Assembly: GCA_018823045.1 (NCBI GenBank)
Contig: JAHJIX010000007.1
Coordinates: 1 to 47,997, forward strand
DNA length: 47,997 nucleotides
Source of the DNA: Patescibacteria group bacterium
Lineage (GTDB): Bacteria; Patescibacteriota; Patescibacteriia; Magasanikbacterales; UBA922
Reading direction: 5' to 3'
The notes under the pieces are model-generated. The model was not told the DNA's origin and ran no database searches. It saw only the letters and a list, made by a program, of their open reading frames with translations. Below are positions 1 through 9,844 of this stretch, piece after piece; within the stretch, counting starts at the first letter, position 1; each line of letters begins with the position of its first letter. The position numbers were made by a program, and so were the translations under genes.

Positions 1-28
1 ATATATTATGTAATTTTATAATATTTTT

Positions 29-3000
29 ATGTCAGATATACCAAAAAGAAAAATTATTGGTGCTTTGGATATTGTATCATCAGATAAACTTATTTTGTCT
101 CCTATTGAAGGAAAAGTACAAAAACATGAACAAATATCTCAGCAAGAATTATTGTTTTTGGTAGAAAGATATAAAGAACACAGAGGGTCTATTCGTATTT
201 GGGCAGAGGCTACAGGAAGATCGGAAGAAGAAAAAGATCGAAGACAGGCTGTATTGCTAAGGATTGAAAATATTTTTAATTATTTAGATGGTGTAAGTAC
301 TGATAATCTTGAAAAAAGGGGTTTGAGTTTTGAACAGTTAAAAAATAATCAAAGATTTCAAGTTGCAATAAATACTTTGCATCAACTGATTGAGGAGAAT
401 CAAATTTTGAAGGGATTGAACATAGAAATGGATGGATTGATTCTTTCTCCAGAAAAGTTTGAAGGAGAAAAAGTTTCTCTTACTGAGTTACTTCCGAGAT
501 CTTTTGATGAAACAATGTATACAAGTGGTATGATTGAATTATCCGTTGCGAAACTTGAAGTTGATATTGCAGAGCTTTTTCGTGTTGGAGGAAATTCATC
601 TCAAGCAGAACAATTTATTCACTTTTTTCATAGATTGGCAAATAATCCGGATTTATTTGATGAAAAGACTCGAGTATATAAAGAAGATTATTCTTTACTC
701 AAGATTAAATTGCGAGATCAGGAAAATTGGGAAAACATGTTACAGCTTTTTGAAAGTTCAAAAGGAAAAGATCTCATTCTTCTTATTTTGGGTCAAGTAA
801 AAGAATATAGAGATAGAGATGTAACAGAAGAAATTGAAAAAGAACGTCGAGGAGAAGTATTTTTGCGTATGGGGAATCCCTTATATATAGCATTAGCACG
901 GAGTTTAGAAAAGATGGTAGTGGGGGATGAAGAAGCAAAAGCCGTCGAGGAACTTTTTGGAGAGCTTCCAAAAGATTTTTATTTTGATTTGGATGCACTT
1001 GAAGTGCAAAAATGGGCTGAAGAAGTAGTAAATACTATAGAATTTCGGGATGAAGAAGAAAAAGCTGAGTTTTTTGAGATGTTGAAAGCTCTTGGTGCTT
1101 TTGAAAAAGGGAACTTTTTAGATAAGAAATTACAATCGGCTTTTGAATTAGGCGTTGATGCATGGAAAGAATTTCTTGTGATTATAGAGAGACGTAATTT
1201 TTCTGCAGATAGGGAGAAGCTTCAGATATTATTGAGTAAATTTTTGGATGCATTTTTGGATTATACTGGAAAAAATTTTGGTATAGAAAGGCAGGAAGAG
1301 TATCAGGCTTTATTGGAAGCTGGTGTTTTTAAAAGATTTTTTCGTTCTACTCCAACAAGTAAAATCGATATCCAAAATAAGCTTTGGGATATTCAAGAAC
1401 AAGAAAAGAAAAATTATCTTTTTTTGTATGAACTTTTGAAAGAAATAAATGAAAATTCACAAGGACAAGAAGATGAAAGAGTTCGTTTGAAAAAAAAATA
1501 TTTTGAAAAATGTTTAGGATTAAGACAAAGGATTTCAAAGGATGAACAAAATTTAGAAAGAGAATTTGGATATGGGAGTGCTTTTTTATCAGATTTTTCA
1601 GGTTGGGATTTGAAGGGTACCTTAGTGGAAACGAGTCTTTCTAGTATAAATTTTCAAAATACAATTTTGGATGAGAGTCATTTTATTTCTTTAGATTTGG
1701 AAGATATAAATTTTGAGGAAGCTTCTTTGGAACAAACAGAATTTGTTGATTGTCGTTTAAAGGGTATAACTTTTCAAAGAAATGAAAATATAGATAAAGC
1801 AAAATTTCATAATTGTGATTTTCATAATTGTGAGTTTGTCTCAAATAAAGATAAAATACGAAGAAAAATTTTAACGAGAGAAGCTTTGGGTGAAATTATT
1901 GAAGCTTTTCTTGATGATGCGAACTTTCAATCAAAGGAAAAGTATATTTCATTAGGAAAAGGTATTTTTATTCTTATTGATGGGGATATTTCATATTTTT
2001 TAGATACAAGCAAAGAAAAAAGTGATGAGGGGCTGTATCAGTTAATGCTTGGTTATAATGAAAGTGATATAGTGCAATTTATTTTTGAGAGTGGTGAAAA
2101 ATATTTACTTGATGGTCTTATTGATAATTTTTCTTCTTTTAAAAAGATAGATAATGAGTTTGCTTATTTATTGTTAGATAAGGGTTATCCTTTAGAAGTT
2201 GTATTAAGAAATAAAGAACATTTCAAAAATTGGGATGATAATATTTTTTTAAATGATATATTAGAAAATGAAAAGATATCTATAGAAGATATTATAAAAA
2301 ATTTGACTTCTTTTGAAAATATAGATTATGCTTTTATCTATAAAATGATACAAAAATTATATAATAATGAAATTCTTCAAGATATGGAAAAATATTCAGA
2401 ATTATATAATAATTCTTTTCCCAATATTCGTCCAAGCATTTTGTATGATTTGTCTAACTATGATGAATTACAAAAATATCATCAAGAAAAAGAACGTTTA
2501 GAAAAGCTACGATCAAAAATTTCTGTGATCTTGATAAAAAAAGGTTTTCTTATCGATTTAATATTAAATCTTTCCATATTTACAAATGTAAATTCTCAAA
2601 AGCCATCTTTATTTGAGGTTATGTCTGACATGTATAGAAATGAGATATTTTCTAATACAGCTCTTACAATGAATTTAAAAAATTGTAAAGATCTTGATAT
2701 TCGTGATTTTTTGTATTCTACTAAGTTTCCATATTTTTTTGAAAAACATTATAAAGACCTGTTAAATAATAAAGAACATTTCAAAAATTGGGATGATAAT
2801 CGTTTTGTTTCAACAATGATAGATAAAGGTTTGTTTTATGAGCTGTTTGGTATTTTGAATCAATTTACGGGGCTTAATCGCGATATTTTTAATCAATTAT
2901 TAAAAAAAAGTGAAAAAGATATTGATTATTGGAGATTATTATATAAAGAGAGAAAAAGTTTTGAAACAGTAGATGAAAAAGATTTTTTGTATCATATTCC

Positions 3001-3373
3001 TTCATTTGTTCGTGCTGGAGAATTAGAATCTCTGATACAAAATATTTCAAATTTAGATAAGCATGTGTTCTTGACTTTATATGATAAATTTTTTGGATAC
3101 GATGAATTGAGTTTACTTATTAAATATAGAGAAAATTTTGGTATTTCTGATAATGTTCTTGTAGAAACTTTTTTATACAGAAATGATAATGTAATGACTC
3201 AATTTACTAGAATGCATCTTGTAGTCGATAATCTTTCTTCTTTTCATGATCTTTCTCGTGTCGATGCTTATTTTTTGGCAAAAAATGGATATTTTGAACA
3301 AGTCGTTCAAAATAGAGAGAGTTTTAGAGATTTAGATTTAGAACAACTTGAATTATATAAGGAAAGTGCCTAA
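29..3373 (+). CDS. Large hypothetical repeat protein with pentapeptide-like segment
   Basis: I do not recognise a function for this 1114-aa protein. It has no signal peptide and no evident membrane helix, so it is probably cytoplasmic. Residues about 1-510 are charged and helical. Residues about 517-604 resemble pentapeptide repeats (alternating small or hydrophobic residues with F, D and N, for example SSINFQNTILDESHF). From about residue 690 to the end there are degenerate helical repeats of the form 'SF-x-x-ID-x-x-FAYLL-x-KGY', each followed by an N-x-E-x-F motif. The motif NKEHFKNWDDN occurs twice, at residues about 728 and 914, and is encoded by an identical 33-bp DNA repeat (2210-2242, 2768-2800). 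Long proteins of repeated 'K-x-I-x-x-G' helices are known from CPR genomes. The gene starts near the window edge with no clear ribosome binding site and ends 4 bp before the MazF-like pseudogene. Confidence 0.7.
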   Translation: MSDIPKRKIIGALDIVSSDKLILSPIEGKVQKHEQISQQELLFLVERYKEHRGSIRIWAEATGRSEEEKDRRQAVLLRIENIFNYLDGVSTDNLEKRGLSFEQLKNNQRFQVAINTLHQLIEENQILKGLNIEMDGLILSPEKFEGEKVSLTELLPRSFDETMYTSGMIELSVAKLEVDIAELFRVGGNSSQAEQFIHFFHRLANNPDLFDEKTRVYKEDYSLLKIKLRDQENWENMLQLFESSKGKDLILLILGQVKEYRDRDVTEEIEKERRGEVFLRMGNPLYIALARSLEKMVVGDEEAKAVEELFGELPKDFYFDLDALEVQKWAEEVVNTIEFRDEEEKAEFFEMLKALGAFEKGNFLDKKLQSAFELGVDAWKEFLVIIERRNFSADREKLQILLSKFLDAFLDYTGKNFGIERQEEYQALLEAGVFKRFFRSTPTSKIDIQNKLWDIQEQEKKNYLFLYELLKEINENSQGQEDERVRLKKKYFEKCLGLRQRISKDEQNLEREFGYGSAFLSDFSGWDLKGTLVETSLSSINFQNTILDESHFISLDLEDINFEEASLEQTEFVDCRLKGITFQRNENIDKAKFHNCDFHNCEFVSNKDKIRRKILTREALGEIIEAFLDDANFQSKEKYISLGKGIFILIDGDISYFLDTSKEKSDEGLYQLMLGYNESDIVQFIFESGEKYLLDGLIDNFSSFKKIDNEFAYLLLDKGYPLEVVLRNKEHFKNWDDNIFLNDILENEKISIEDIIKNLTSFENIDYAFIYKMIQKLYNNEILQDMEKYSELYNNSFPNIRPSILYDLSNYDELQKYHQEKERLEKLRSKISVILIKKGFLIDLILNLSIFTNVNSQKPSLFEVMSDMYRNEIFSNTALTMNLKNCKDLDIRDFLYSTKFPYFFEKHYKDLLNNKEHFKNWDDNRFVSTMIDKGLFYELFGILNQFTGLNRDIFNQLLKKSEKDIDYWRLLYKERKSFETVDEKDFLYHIPSFVRAGELESLIQNISNLDKHVFLTLYDKFFGYDELSLLIKYRENFGISDNVLVETFLYRNDNVMTQFTRMHLVVDNLSSFHDLSRVDAYFLAKNGYFEQVVQNRESFRDLDLEQLELYKESA
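2210..2242 (+). repeat. 33-bp direct repeat inside the 1114-aa gene, copy 1
   Basis: This stretch is identical at the DNA level to 2768-2800, 558 bp downstream and in the same frame, and encodes NKEHFKNWDDN. The flanking protein sequence has diverged, so exact identity suggests recent duplication or gene conversion between repeat units. Confidence 0.85.
2768..2800 (+). repeat. 33-bp direct repeat inside the 1114-aa gene, copy 2
   Basis: Identical partner of 2210-2242, in frame within the C-terminal helical repeat region of the same protein. Confidence 0.85.
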
Positions 3374-3377
3374 AAAT

Positions 3378-3789
3378 ATGCGAGAATCAATAAAAAACAT
3401 ATTTGAAAAATGGCTAAAGAAAAAACTTCATTTTCATACAAAAAAAGAAAAAAATCCAAAATTTTTTCGTGAAAGGGAAGTTTGGTGGGCTTCCCTCGGA
3501 AAAAATATAGGATATGAAATGGATGGAAAAAATGATTTATTTGAAATACCTATTTTGATATTAAAAGGATATTCTATAAGGAATGGTTTTTATCCTTCCA
3601 ATAAGTACTCAAATAAAAGAACCAAAGCCTTGGTATCATGAACATGTTTTTGTAAATGGAAAATTGCGTTTAGTTAATTTAACGCAAGGGAGAGTAATAA
3701 GTACTAGGCGTTTTTTGAGAAAACAAGGAACGTTGGATAATAAAGATTTTCAAAAAGTAAAAAATGCTTTTATTAAACAATTTTTATAA
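3378..3789 (+). pseudogene. MazF/PemK-like mRNA interferase, frameshifted
   Basis: Two overlapping reading frames together make one MazF/PemK-family toxin. The first frame (from ATG 3378) gives REREVWWASLGKNIGYEMDG then FEIPILILKGY, the typical N-terminal strand of the family. The second frame (from about 3583) continues with FILPISTQIKEPKPWYHEHV and ends with LTQGRVISTRRFLRKQGTLD, the matching C-terminal half. In the second frame a stop lies at 3577-3579, so the frame must change between about 3577 and 3587. Family members are single-frame endoribonucleases that cut mRNA. No antitoxin gene is visible next to it; the 1114-aa gene is upstream. Most likely this is a dead toxin gene; a sequencing indel or a programmed frameshift are the alternatives. 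Confidence 0.75.
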
Positions 3790-3849
3790 AAAAATAATCC
3801 TCCATAGAAGGAGGACGGAGCTTCTTGCAAATGCAAGAAGCGAAATGTA
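3788..3849 (-). ncRNA. Candidate small RNA of about 60 nt with own promoter and terminator
   Basis: Read on the minus strand, a consensus promoter (3883-3855) is followed by a 9-bp hairpin with a 4-nt loop (arms 3833-3841 and 3820-3828), then a second hairpin (arms 3810-3814 and 3799-3803, CCTCC/GGAGG) and a run of T (3794-3788). This is the layout of a promoter, a structured transcript and an intrinsic terminator. No open reading frame of note lies inside. It ends exactly at the 3' end of the MazF-like pseudogene. Alternatively the hairpins serve only as a barrier between convergent transcripts. Confidence 0.5.
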
Positions 3850-3854
3850 CTTTA

Positions 3855-3883
3855 AGTATAGCATATTTTGACAATTTTGTCAA
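3855..3883 (-). promoter_or_regulatory. Consensus sigma-70 promoter, minus strand
   Basis: On the minus strand TTGACA (3883-3878) is separated by exactly 17 bp from TATACT (3860-3855). It points away from ligA towards the hairpins at 3841-3799. The -35 element is half of a 16-bp palindrome TTGACAATTTTGTCAA (3868-3883), so the plus strand also carries TTGACA but lacks a matching -10. Confidence 0.65.
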
Positions 3884-3886
3884 GAT

Positions 3887-3895
3887 TTATCCACA
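3887..3895 (+). promoter_or_regulatory. Perfect DnaA box upstream of ligA
   Basis: TTATCCACA matches the DnaA box consensus exactly, 25 bp before the ligA start. A single box is not an origin; it might allow DnaA to influence ligA transcription or may be chance. Confidence 0.4.
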
Positions 3896-3901
3896 AAATG
3901 A

Positions 3902-5950
<2,049 letters not shown>

Positions 5951-6127
5951 AAAGGGTTAGGCATTGAATTTTGGTGGGCAGATATGTATGAAGTCCCAAT
6001 TATATATGTATATAAAAGCGGTTCAAAAATATCTGATTTGCTTAAGGGCGTATCTAATCATTTTTTTGAATATAGAGATCAAAACGAGTTGATTGTGGGT
6101 ATTGAAATGATAATTAAGAGCATGTAA
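5951..6127 (+). pseudogene. C-terminal remnant resembling a nucleoside 2-deoxyribosyltransferase-like protein
   Basis: Directly after the ligA TAA, the same frame stays open for 58 codons and reads KGLGIEFWWADMYEVPIIYVYK, then SGSKISDLLKGVSNHFFEYRD, and stops at 6125-6127. This looks like the C-terminal third of a nucleoside 2-deoxyribosyltransferase-superfamily protein (the 'GIE-x-x-WA ... P-I-I ... K-x-G-x-K-I-S ... F-x-E-Y' pattern). No start codon or N-terminal part is present apart from an internal ATG at 5984, which would give only 47 aa. I infer a decayed gene whose 5' end was lost. Both the ligA tail and the remnant contain K-G-L-G-(V/I)-E, so short-homology recombination between the two could have created the junction. 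Confidence 0.5.
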
Positions 6128-6132
6128 AAAAC

Positions 6133-6161
6133 TTGCATCTTAAGCAAAAAATAGGTACACT
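6133..6161 (+). promoter_or_regulatory. Promoter for gatC-gatA
   Basis: TTGCAT (6133-6138), a 17-bp spacer and TACACT (6156-6161) lie 35 bp before the gatC start. Confidence 0.55.
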
Positions 6162-6196
6162 ATCTCTACTATGTGTTTGTTTTTATTTTTCAGTAT

Positions 6197-6496
6197 ATGA
6201 GTTTAACTATAGCGGATATTGAACATGTGGCTATGCTCGCCCGTATTTCATTAAGCCAAGAAGAAAAAGAATATTATATGCAGGAGTTAACTGCTGTTTT
6301 TGGCTATATTGAGCAATTAAAAGAAGTTGATACCGATGATGTTGATGAAACGGTCCAAGTGACTGGTTTAGAAGATGTGGTGAGAGATGATGAAGTAGCC
6401 CCATATAATGAAGATATGGTTGCTGACATTCAATCACAATTCCCAGATAAGATGGGGCATTTGCTCAAAGTAAGTGCAGTATTTAATCGTAAATAA
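6197..6496 (+). CDS. gatC: Asp-tRNA(Asn)/Glu-tRNA(Gln) amidotransferase subunit GatC
   Basis: Small 99-aa subunit that holds GatA and GatB together in the transamidosome that turns Glu-tRNA(Gln) and Asp-tRNA(Asn) into Gln- and Asn-tRNA. The sequence has the family landmarks: an N-terminal 'I-x-x-VA-x-LARI-x-L' helix (IEHVAMLARISLSQEE), 'I-x-x-L-x-x-VDTDDVDET' in the middle and a C-terminal 'FPDKMGHLLKV' tail. The ATG at 6197 was chosen because it gives the usual family length; an in-frame ATG at 6173 would add eight hydrophobic residues not expected in GatC. It is followed by gatA after a 1-bp gap. gatB is not in the window. Confidence 0.93.
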   Translation: MSLTIADIEHVAMLARISLSQEEKEYYMQELTAVFGYIEQLKEVDTDDVDETVQVTGLEDVVRDDEVAPYNEDMVADIQSQFPDKMGHLLKVSAVFNRK

Positions 6497-6497
6497 T

Positions 6498-7925
6498 ATG
6501 TTAAATACCTTAACGATCAAACAAGCCGCAGAAGGATTGCGTGCAAAAAAATTTACTGCAGTGGAGCTGACCAAAGCCTGTCTTGTCCGTATTGAAGAGA
6601 GAAATGAAGAATTGAACGCATTCATTAGTGTCAACGCTGAGTATGCGCTTGAAGCAGCGAGACGTGCAGATGAACGATTGGCTGCAGGAGACAATATCAC
6701 TATGCTGACAGGGATTCCATATTCAGTAAAAGATGCAATTTGTACAAAAGATCTTCGCTCAACAGGTGCGGGGCAAATTTTAGATAATTATATTCCATCA
6801 TTTCAAGCAACTGTGATTGATAAATTAGAGCAAGCTGGCGCAGTGATGCTCGGAAAAACAAATTGTGATGCATTTGGTCATGGAGCGAGTAATGAGAACT
6901 CTATGTATGGGCCAGTAAAGCACCATCTTGATCAGACAAAAGTGTCAGGTGGGTCATCTGGTGGCTCTGCAGTGTCTGTTGCTGATGATATGTGTATTTT
7001 TTCTATTGCAGAGGACACCGGCGGATCTATTCGTCAACCAGCTGCATTTTGTGGTATTGCTGGGCTTCGAGCAAGTTATGGCCGTAATTCTCGTTATGGG
7101 ATTATGCCAATGGCGAGTTCTTTTGATACGGTAGGGCCTATGGCAAAAACGACAGAAGATCTTGCATATATTATGGAAGTAATGGCAGGGCATGATGAAA
7201 AAGATGCCACTACTGTAGAAGAAGCGGTGCCAACATATTCAAAAGAGTTATCTTCTGGGATACAAGGATTAAAAATCGGTATTCCAAAAGAATATTTTGA
7301 AATAGAGGGCATGCAAAAAGAAGTGCGTGAAAAAATAGAAGAACAATTAGAAACACTAAAAAAACTGGGCGCGGAGCTCGTACCGGTTTCTTTGCCATAT
7401 ACAAAATATGCTATTTCTGTGTACTATATTCTTGTGCCATCAGAAGATAGTTCAAATATGGCACGGCTCGATGGTATCCGTTATGGTGTGCGTTCAGAAG
7501 GTGATTCTCTCATCGATGTATATGCAAATTCTCGTGCACATGGATTTCCTGAAGAAGTAAAACGACGTATTATGGTGGGGACTTATGCACTATCAGCAGG
7601 CTATTATGATTCATATTACCGAAAAGCACAAAAAGTACGAACAAAGATTATTCAAGACTTTGATCGTGTCTTTGATGAGGTTGATGTATTAGTGACACCA
7701 ACATCTCCATTTACGGCTTTTGGTATTGGAGAAAAGAAAGACGACACTATCTCAATGTATTTAGCCGATGTGTTTGCAGCTCCTCCGGCCATTGCGGGTT
7801 TGCCAGCATTATCTGTCGATGCTGGTGCTGATGCGTCAGGTCTTCCTATTGGGTTACAAATTATTGGTCCACGTTTATCTGAAGAGGTGTTATTTCGTGT
7901 TGGCCATACATTAGAAAAAGCATAA
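6498..7925 (+). CDS. gatA: Glutamyl-tRNA(Gln) amidotransferase subunit GatA
   Basis: 475-aa amidase-signature enzyme that releases ammonia from glutamine and channels it to GatB. The catalytic Ser-cisSer-Lys triad is intact: Lys78 in PYSVKDA, Ser153 in the GGSSGGSA loop and Ser177 in DTGGSIRQPA. The C-terminal 'GLPIGLQIIGPRLSEE' motif is present. The start at 6498 fits family length and follows the gatC stop directly; the upstream in-frame ATG at 6474 lies inside gatC. Together with gatC it forms one transcription unit. Confidence 0.97.
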   Translation: MLNTLTIKQAAEGLRAKKFTAVELTKACLVRIEERNEELNAFISVNAEYALEAARRADERLAAGDNITMLTGIPYSVKDAICTKDLRSTGAGQILDNYIPSFQATVIDKLEQAGAVMLGKTNCDAFGHGASNENSMYGPVKHHLDQTKVSGGSSGGSAVSVADDMCIFSIAEDTGGSIRQPAAFCGIAGLRASYGRNSRYGIMPMASSFDTVGPMAKTTEDLAYIMEVMAGHDEKDATTVEEAVPTYSKELSSGIQGLKIGIPKEYFEIEGMQKEVREKIEEQLETLKKLGAELVPVSLPYTKYAISVYYILVPSEDSSNMARLDGIRYGVRSEGDSLIDVYANSRAHGFPEEVKRRIMVGTYALSAGYYDSYYRKAQKVRTKIIQDFDRVFDEVDVLVTPTSPFTAFGIGEKKDDTISMYLADVFAAPPAIAGLPALSVDAGADASGLPIGLQIIGPRLSEEVLFRVGHTLEKA

Positions 7926-7947
7926 ACTATATATAACATAAATATTT

Positions 7948-8047
7948 GTTATCCTGAACAATAGTAGTGGCAGAACGAATGGATCCTTCGACTGCTCCCG
8001 TACATTTCATGTTGGGATTCGCTCAGGATGACAGAGTAACTCTGTCA
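7948..8047. repeat. Dispersed palindromic repeat upstream of the LOG gene
   Basis: The stretch holds TATCCTGAAC, GGATCCTTCGACTG and TTCGCTCAGGATGACAGAG, arms of a long inverted repeat of the widespread 'CATCCTGAGCGAAG...CGAAGGATC' type. It ends with GACAGAGT next to ACTCTGTC (8030-8046), a short hairpin that sits just before the LOG start codon. A related element follows the same gene at 9406-9497. Confidence 0.6.
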
Positions 8048-8049
8048 CT

Positions 8050-9405
8050 ATGAAAGAAGAAACAATTAAGAAGGTCAAACAAGACGAAGATAAAGATTAT
8101 ACCTATCACATTAATGAAACCGGAGATTATCGAGAGGCATGGCGTATTTTTCGGATTATGTCTGAGTTTGTTGAAGGGTATAGTTTTTTAAATTCACTCA
8201 AAAAAGAAGTGACCATACTTGGATCAGCTCGTTTGGCAGAAGATCATAAATATGGGAAAATGGCACGTGATTTAGGAAAGTTGCTTGCAGAGCATGGGTA
8301 TACGACTATTACTGGCGGTGGTCCTGGAATTATGGAAGCCGCTAATCATGGTGCATATGATGGAAAGGGAGTTTCTGTTGGATTAAATATTCAATTGCCA
8401 TTTGAGCAACGAATTAATCCATATGTCAATAAATCAACAGCATTCTATTATTTCTTCACAAGAAAAGTCATGTTGACTTCCCCAGCAAATGCCTTTGTGT
8501 ATTTTCCTGGTGGTTTTGGCACTTTTGATGAATTTTTTGAAGTTGTCGACCATATGGAGCTTGGTAAAATGTGTCGCGTTCCAATCATTTTGGTTGGAAA
8601 AGAATTTTGGAGTCCAGTGTTAGAATTTTTAAATACCACCTGTTTCGACGTCGGAAGTATTGCTGGAGATGAATCAAAAAATTGGCATTTAGTTGATTCT
8701 GCAGAAGAAGCAATGGAAATTATTGAACAAAATAAAGATAACAAACAAGTCTGTGAGTTGTCTCCAATGGATGTACATCATGGATCAAATGTGGATTGGA
8801 AAGTATTTCGTATCATGGCTGAGTTGGTTGAGGGATTTGAATTTTTAACTGGTTTGATCGAAGATGTTACTATTCTTGGTACAAAGTCTATTAGTAAGAC
8901 AAGCCCATATTACGTAGCTGCAGAACAATTAGGAAAACGTTTTGCAGAAGATGGGTATGCTGTGGTGACAGGTGGTGCAGAAGGGACAGCCGAGGCAGCT
9001 AATAAGGGAGCACACAGTGTTGGTGGGCAATCAATTGGTATTGGAATGGATGTGCGTGGTAAAGCGCGTATGAATGAGTATGTGAATAAATCAATTATGT
9101 GTAGTTTTCCATTTACTCGAAAATTATTAGTTACAGCACCATCAAAAGGGTTTGTCTTTTTTCCAGGAGGACTTGGAACAATGCATCAACTTGCTGAAAT
9201 TTTAACATTGATTCAAACAGGAAAAATGGAAAGAATTCCGGTGATTTTGTATGATCGTGCATTTTGGGCACCATTGGTTGAGTACATCAAAACAATGTTG
9301 GTAGATAAGTATCAAACAATTTCACTAGAGGATATGGATATTTTTACAGTAATTGACTCAGTAGATGAGGCCGTGAATATTATCAATGGGTTTAGAAATA
9401 AATGA
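8050..9405 (+). CDS. Tandemly duplicated LOG-family (lysine decarboxylase-like fold) protein
   Basis: The 451-aa protein consists of two copies of a Rossmann-fold LOG/TIGR00725-like domain, residues about 25-228 and 245-451. Each copy opens with a matching helix (WRIFRIMSEFVEG; WKVFRIMAELVEG). LOG enzymes are nucleoside 5'-monophosphate phosphoribohydrolases. The first copy keeps the signature GGGPGIMEAAN (89-99) and PGGFGTFDE (153-161), so it should be active. In the second copy the motifs are GGAEGTAEAAN and PGGLGTMHQ (372-380), with the catalytic Glu replaced by Gln380, so it is probably non-catalytic. LOG proteins normally dimerise; the duplication may make a covalent pseudo-dimer with one working site. 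The gene stands alone between two palindromic repeats. Confidence 0.88.
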   Translation: MKEETIKKVKQDEDKDYTYHINETGDYREAWRIFRIMSEFVEGYSFLNSLKKEVTILGSARLAEDHKYGKMARDLGKLLAEHGYTTITGGGPGIMEAANHGAYDGKGVSVGLNIQLPFEQRINPYVNKSTAFYYFFTRKVMLTSPANAFVYFPGGFGTFDEFFEVVDHMELGKMCRVPIILVGKEFWSPVLEFLNTTCFDVGSIAGDESKNWHLVDSAEEAMEIIEQNKDNKQVCELSPMDVHHGSNVDWKVFRIMAELVEGFEFLTGLIEDVTILGTKSISKTSPYYVAAEQLGKRFAEDGYAVVTGGAEGTAEAANKGAHSVGGQSIGIGMDVRGKARMNEYVNKSIMCSFPFTRKLLVTAPSKGFVFFPGGLGTMHQLAEILTLIQTGKMERIPVILYDRAFWAPLVEYIKTMLVDKYQTISLEDMDIFTVIDSVDEAVNIINGFRNK

Positions 9406-9497
9406 CGAAGTTATTCTGAGCGAGTGAAACGATTCGAAGGATCTTCTAATAAGTAGGAGATCCTTAGATTTCATTCCGTAATTAGTTGGAATGACGT
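9406..9497. repeat. Dispersed palindromic repeat downstream of the LOG gene
   Basis: Contains TTCTGAGCGAGTG and ATTCGAAGGATCT followed by an AAGGATCT / AGATCCTT hairpin and outer ATTCC / GGAAT arms. It belongs to the same dispersed family as 7948-8047 and may also act as a terminator. Confidence 0.55.
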
Positions 9498-9527
9498 TTA
9501 AAATGATAGATTAATTAATAATCATAT

Positions 9528-9614
9528 GGAAAGATGGCAGAGTGGTTGAATGCGCAGCCTTGGAAAGGCTGTGTACGGGAAACCGTACCACGGGTTCGAA
9601 TCCCGTTCTTTCCG
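9528..9614 (+). tRNA. tRNA-Ser (GGA)
   Basis: The acceptor strands GGAAAGA and TCTTTCC pair fully, with discriminator G at 9614. The anticodon loop TTGGAAA gives anticodon GGA, which reads UCC and UCU. The long variable arm (GTACGGGAAACCGTAC) is that of a class II tRNA, as expected for serine, and the T-arm contains GGTTCGAATCC. The gene does not encode the 3' CCA. Length is 87 nt. Confidence 0.96.
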
Positions 9615-9634
9615 CAATAATTTTTATAAACTAT

Positions 9635-9766
9635 ATGAAATACACAATACTTACACCTGCACTCTTCGTCACATTTTTTGCTGGGTGTGGCACAAAAGAA
9701 GTGGACCCTGATAGAGTAAAAAATACTGCGCCTGCAGGGATTCAAACAAGTGTTATGGTTGAATAG
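9635..9766 (+). CDS. 43-residue putative lipoprotein
   Basis: A very short gene just after tRNA-Ser. It starts MKYTILTPALFVTFFAGCGT: a basic residue, a hydrophobic stretch and a lipobox-like FAGC, so the mature protein would be a lipid-anchored peptide of about 26 residues beginning at Cys18. The remainder (KEVDPDRVKNTAPAGI) is unremarkable. It is too short to classify. The start codon sits in a 'tatATG' context shared by many genes of the window. It could be a decayed lipoprotein, but the intact signal and lipobox argue for a real gene. Confidence 0.5.
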   Translation: MKYTILTPALFVTFFAGCGTKEVDPDRVKNTAPAGIQTSVMVE

Positions 9767-9794
9767 CGATTTTAATAGATATTGACCAAGGGTA

Positions 9795-9823
9795 TTGACA
9801 AAATGCTTATTTTGTGCTATACT
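9795..9823 (+). promoter_or_regulatory. Consensus promoter for the VanW-family gene
   Basis: TTGACA (9795-9800), a 17-bp spacer and TATACT (9818-9823), 21 bp upstream of the chosen start. Its position rules out the earlier in-frame ATG at 9782. Confidence 0.8.
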
Positions 9824-9844
9824 GAGCGGTTTATCATATATACT

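Noticed and set aside
9542-9634. Plus-strand protein start inside tRNA-Ser
   Set aside because: The translated piece is the typical spurious reading of a serine tRNA.
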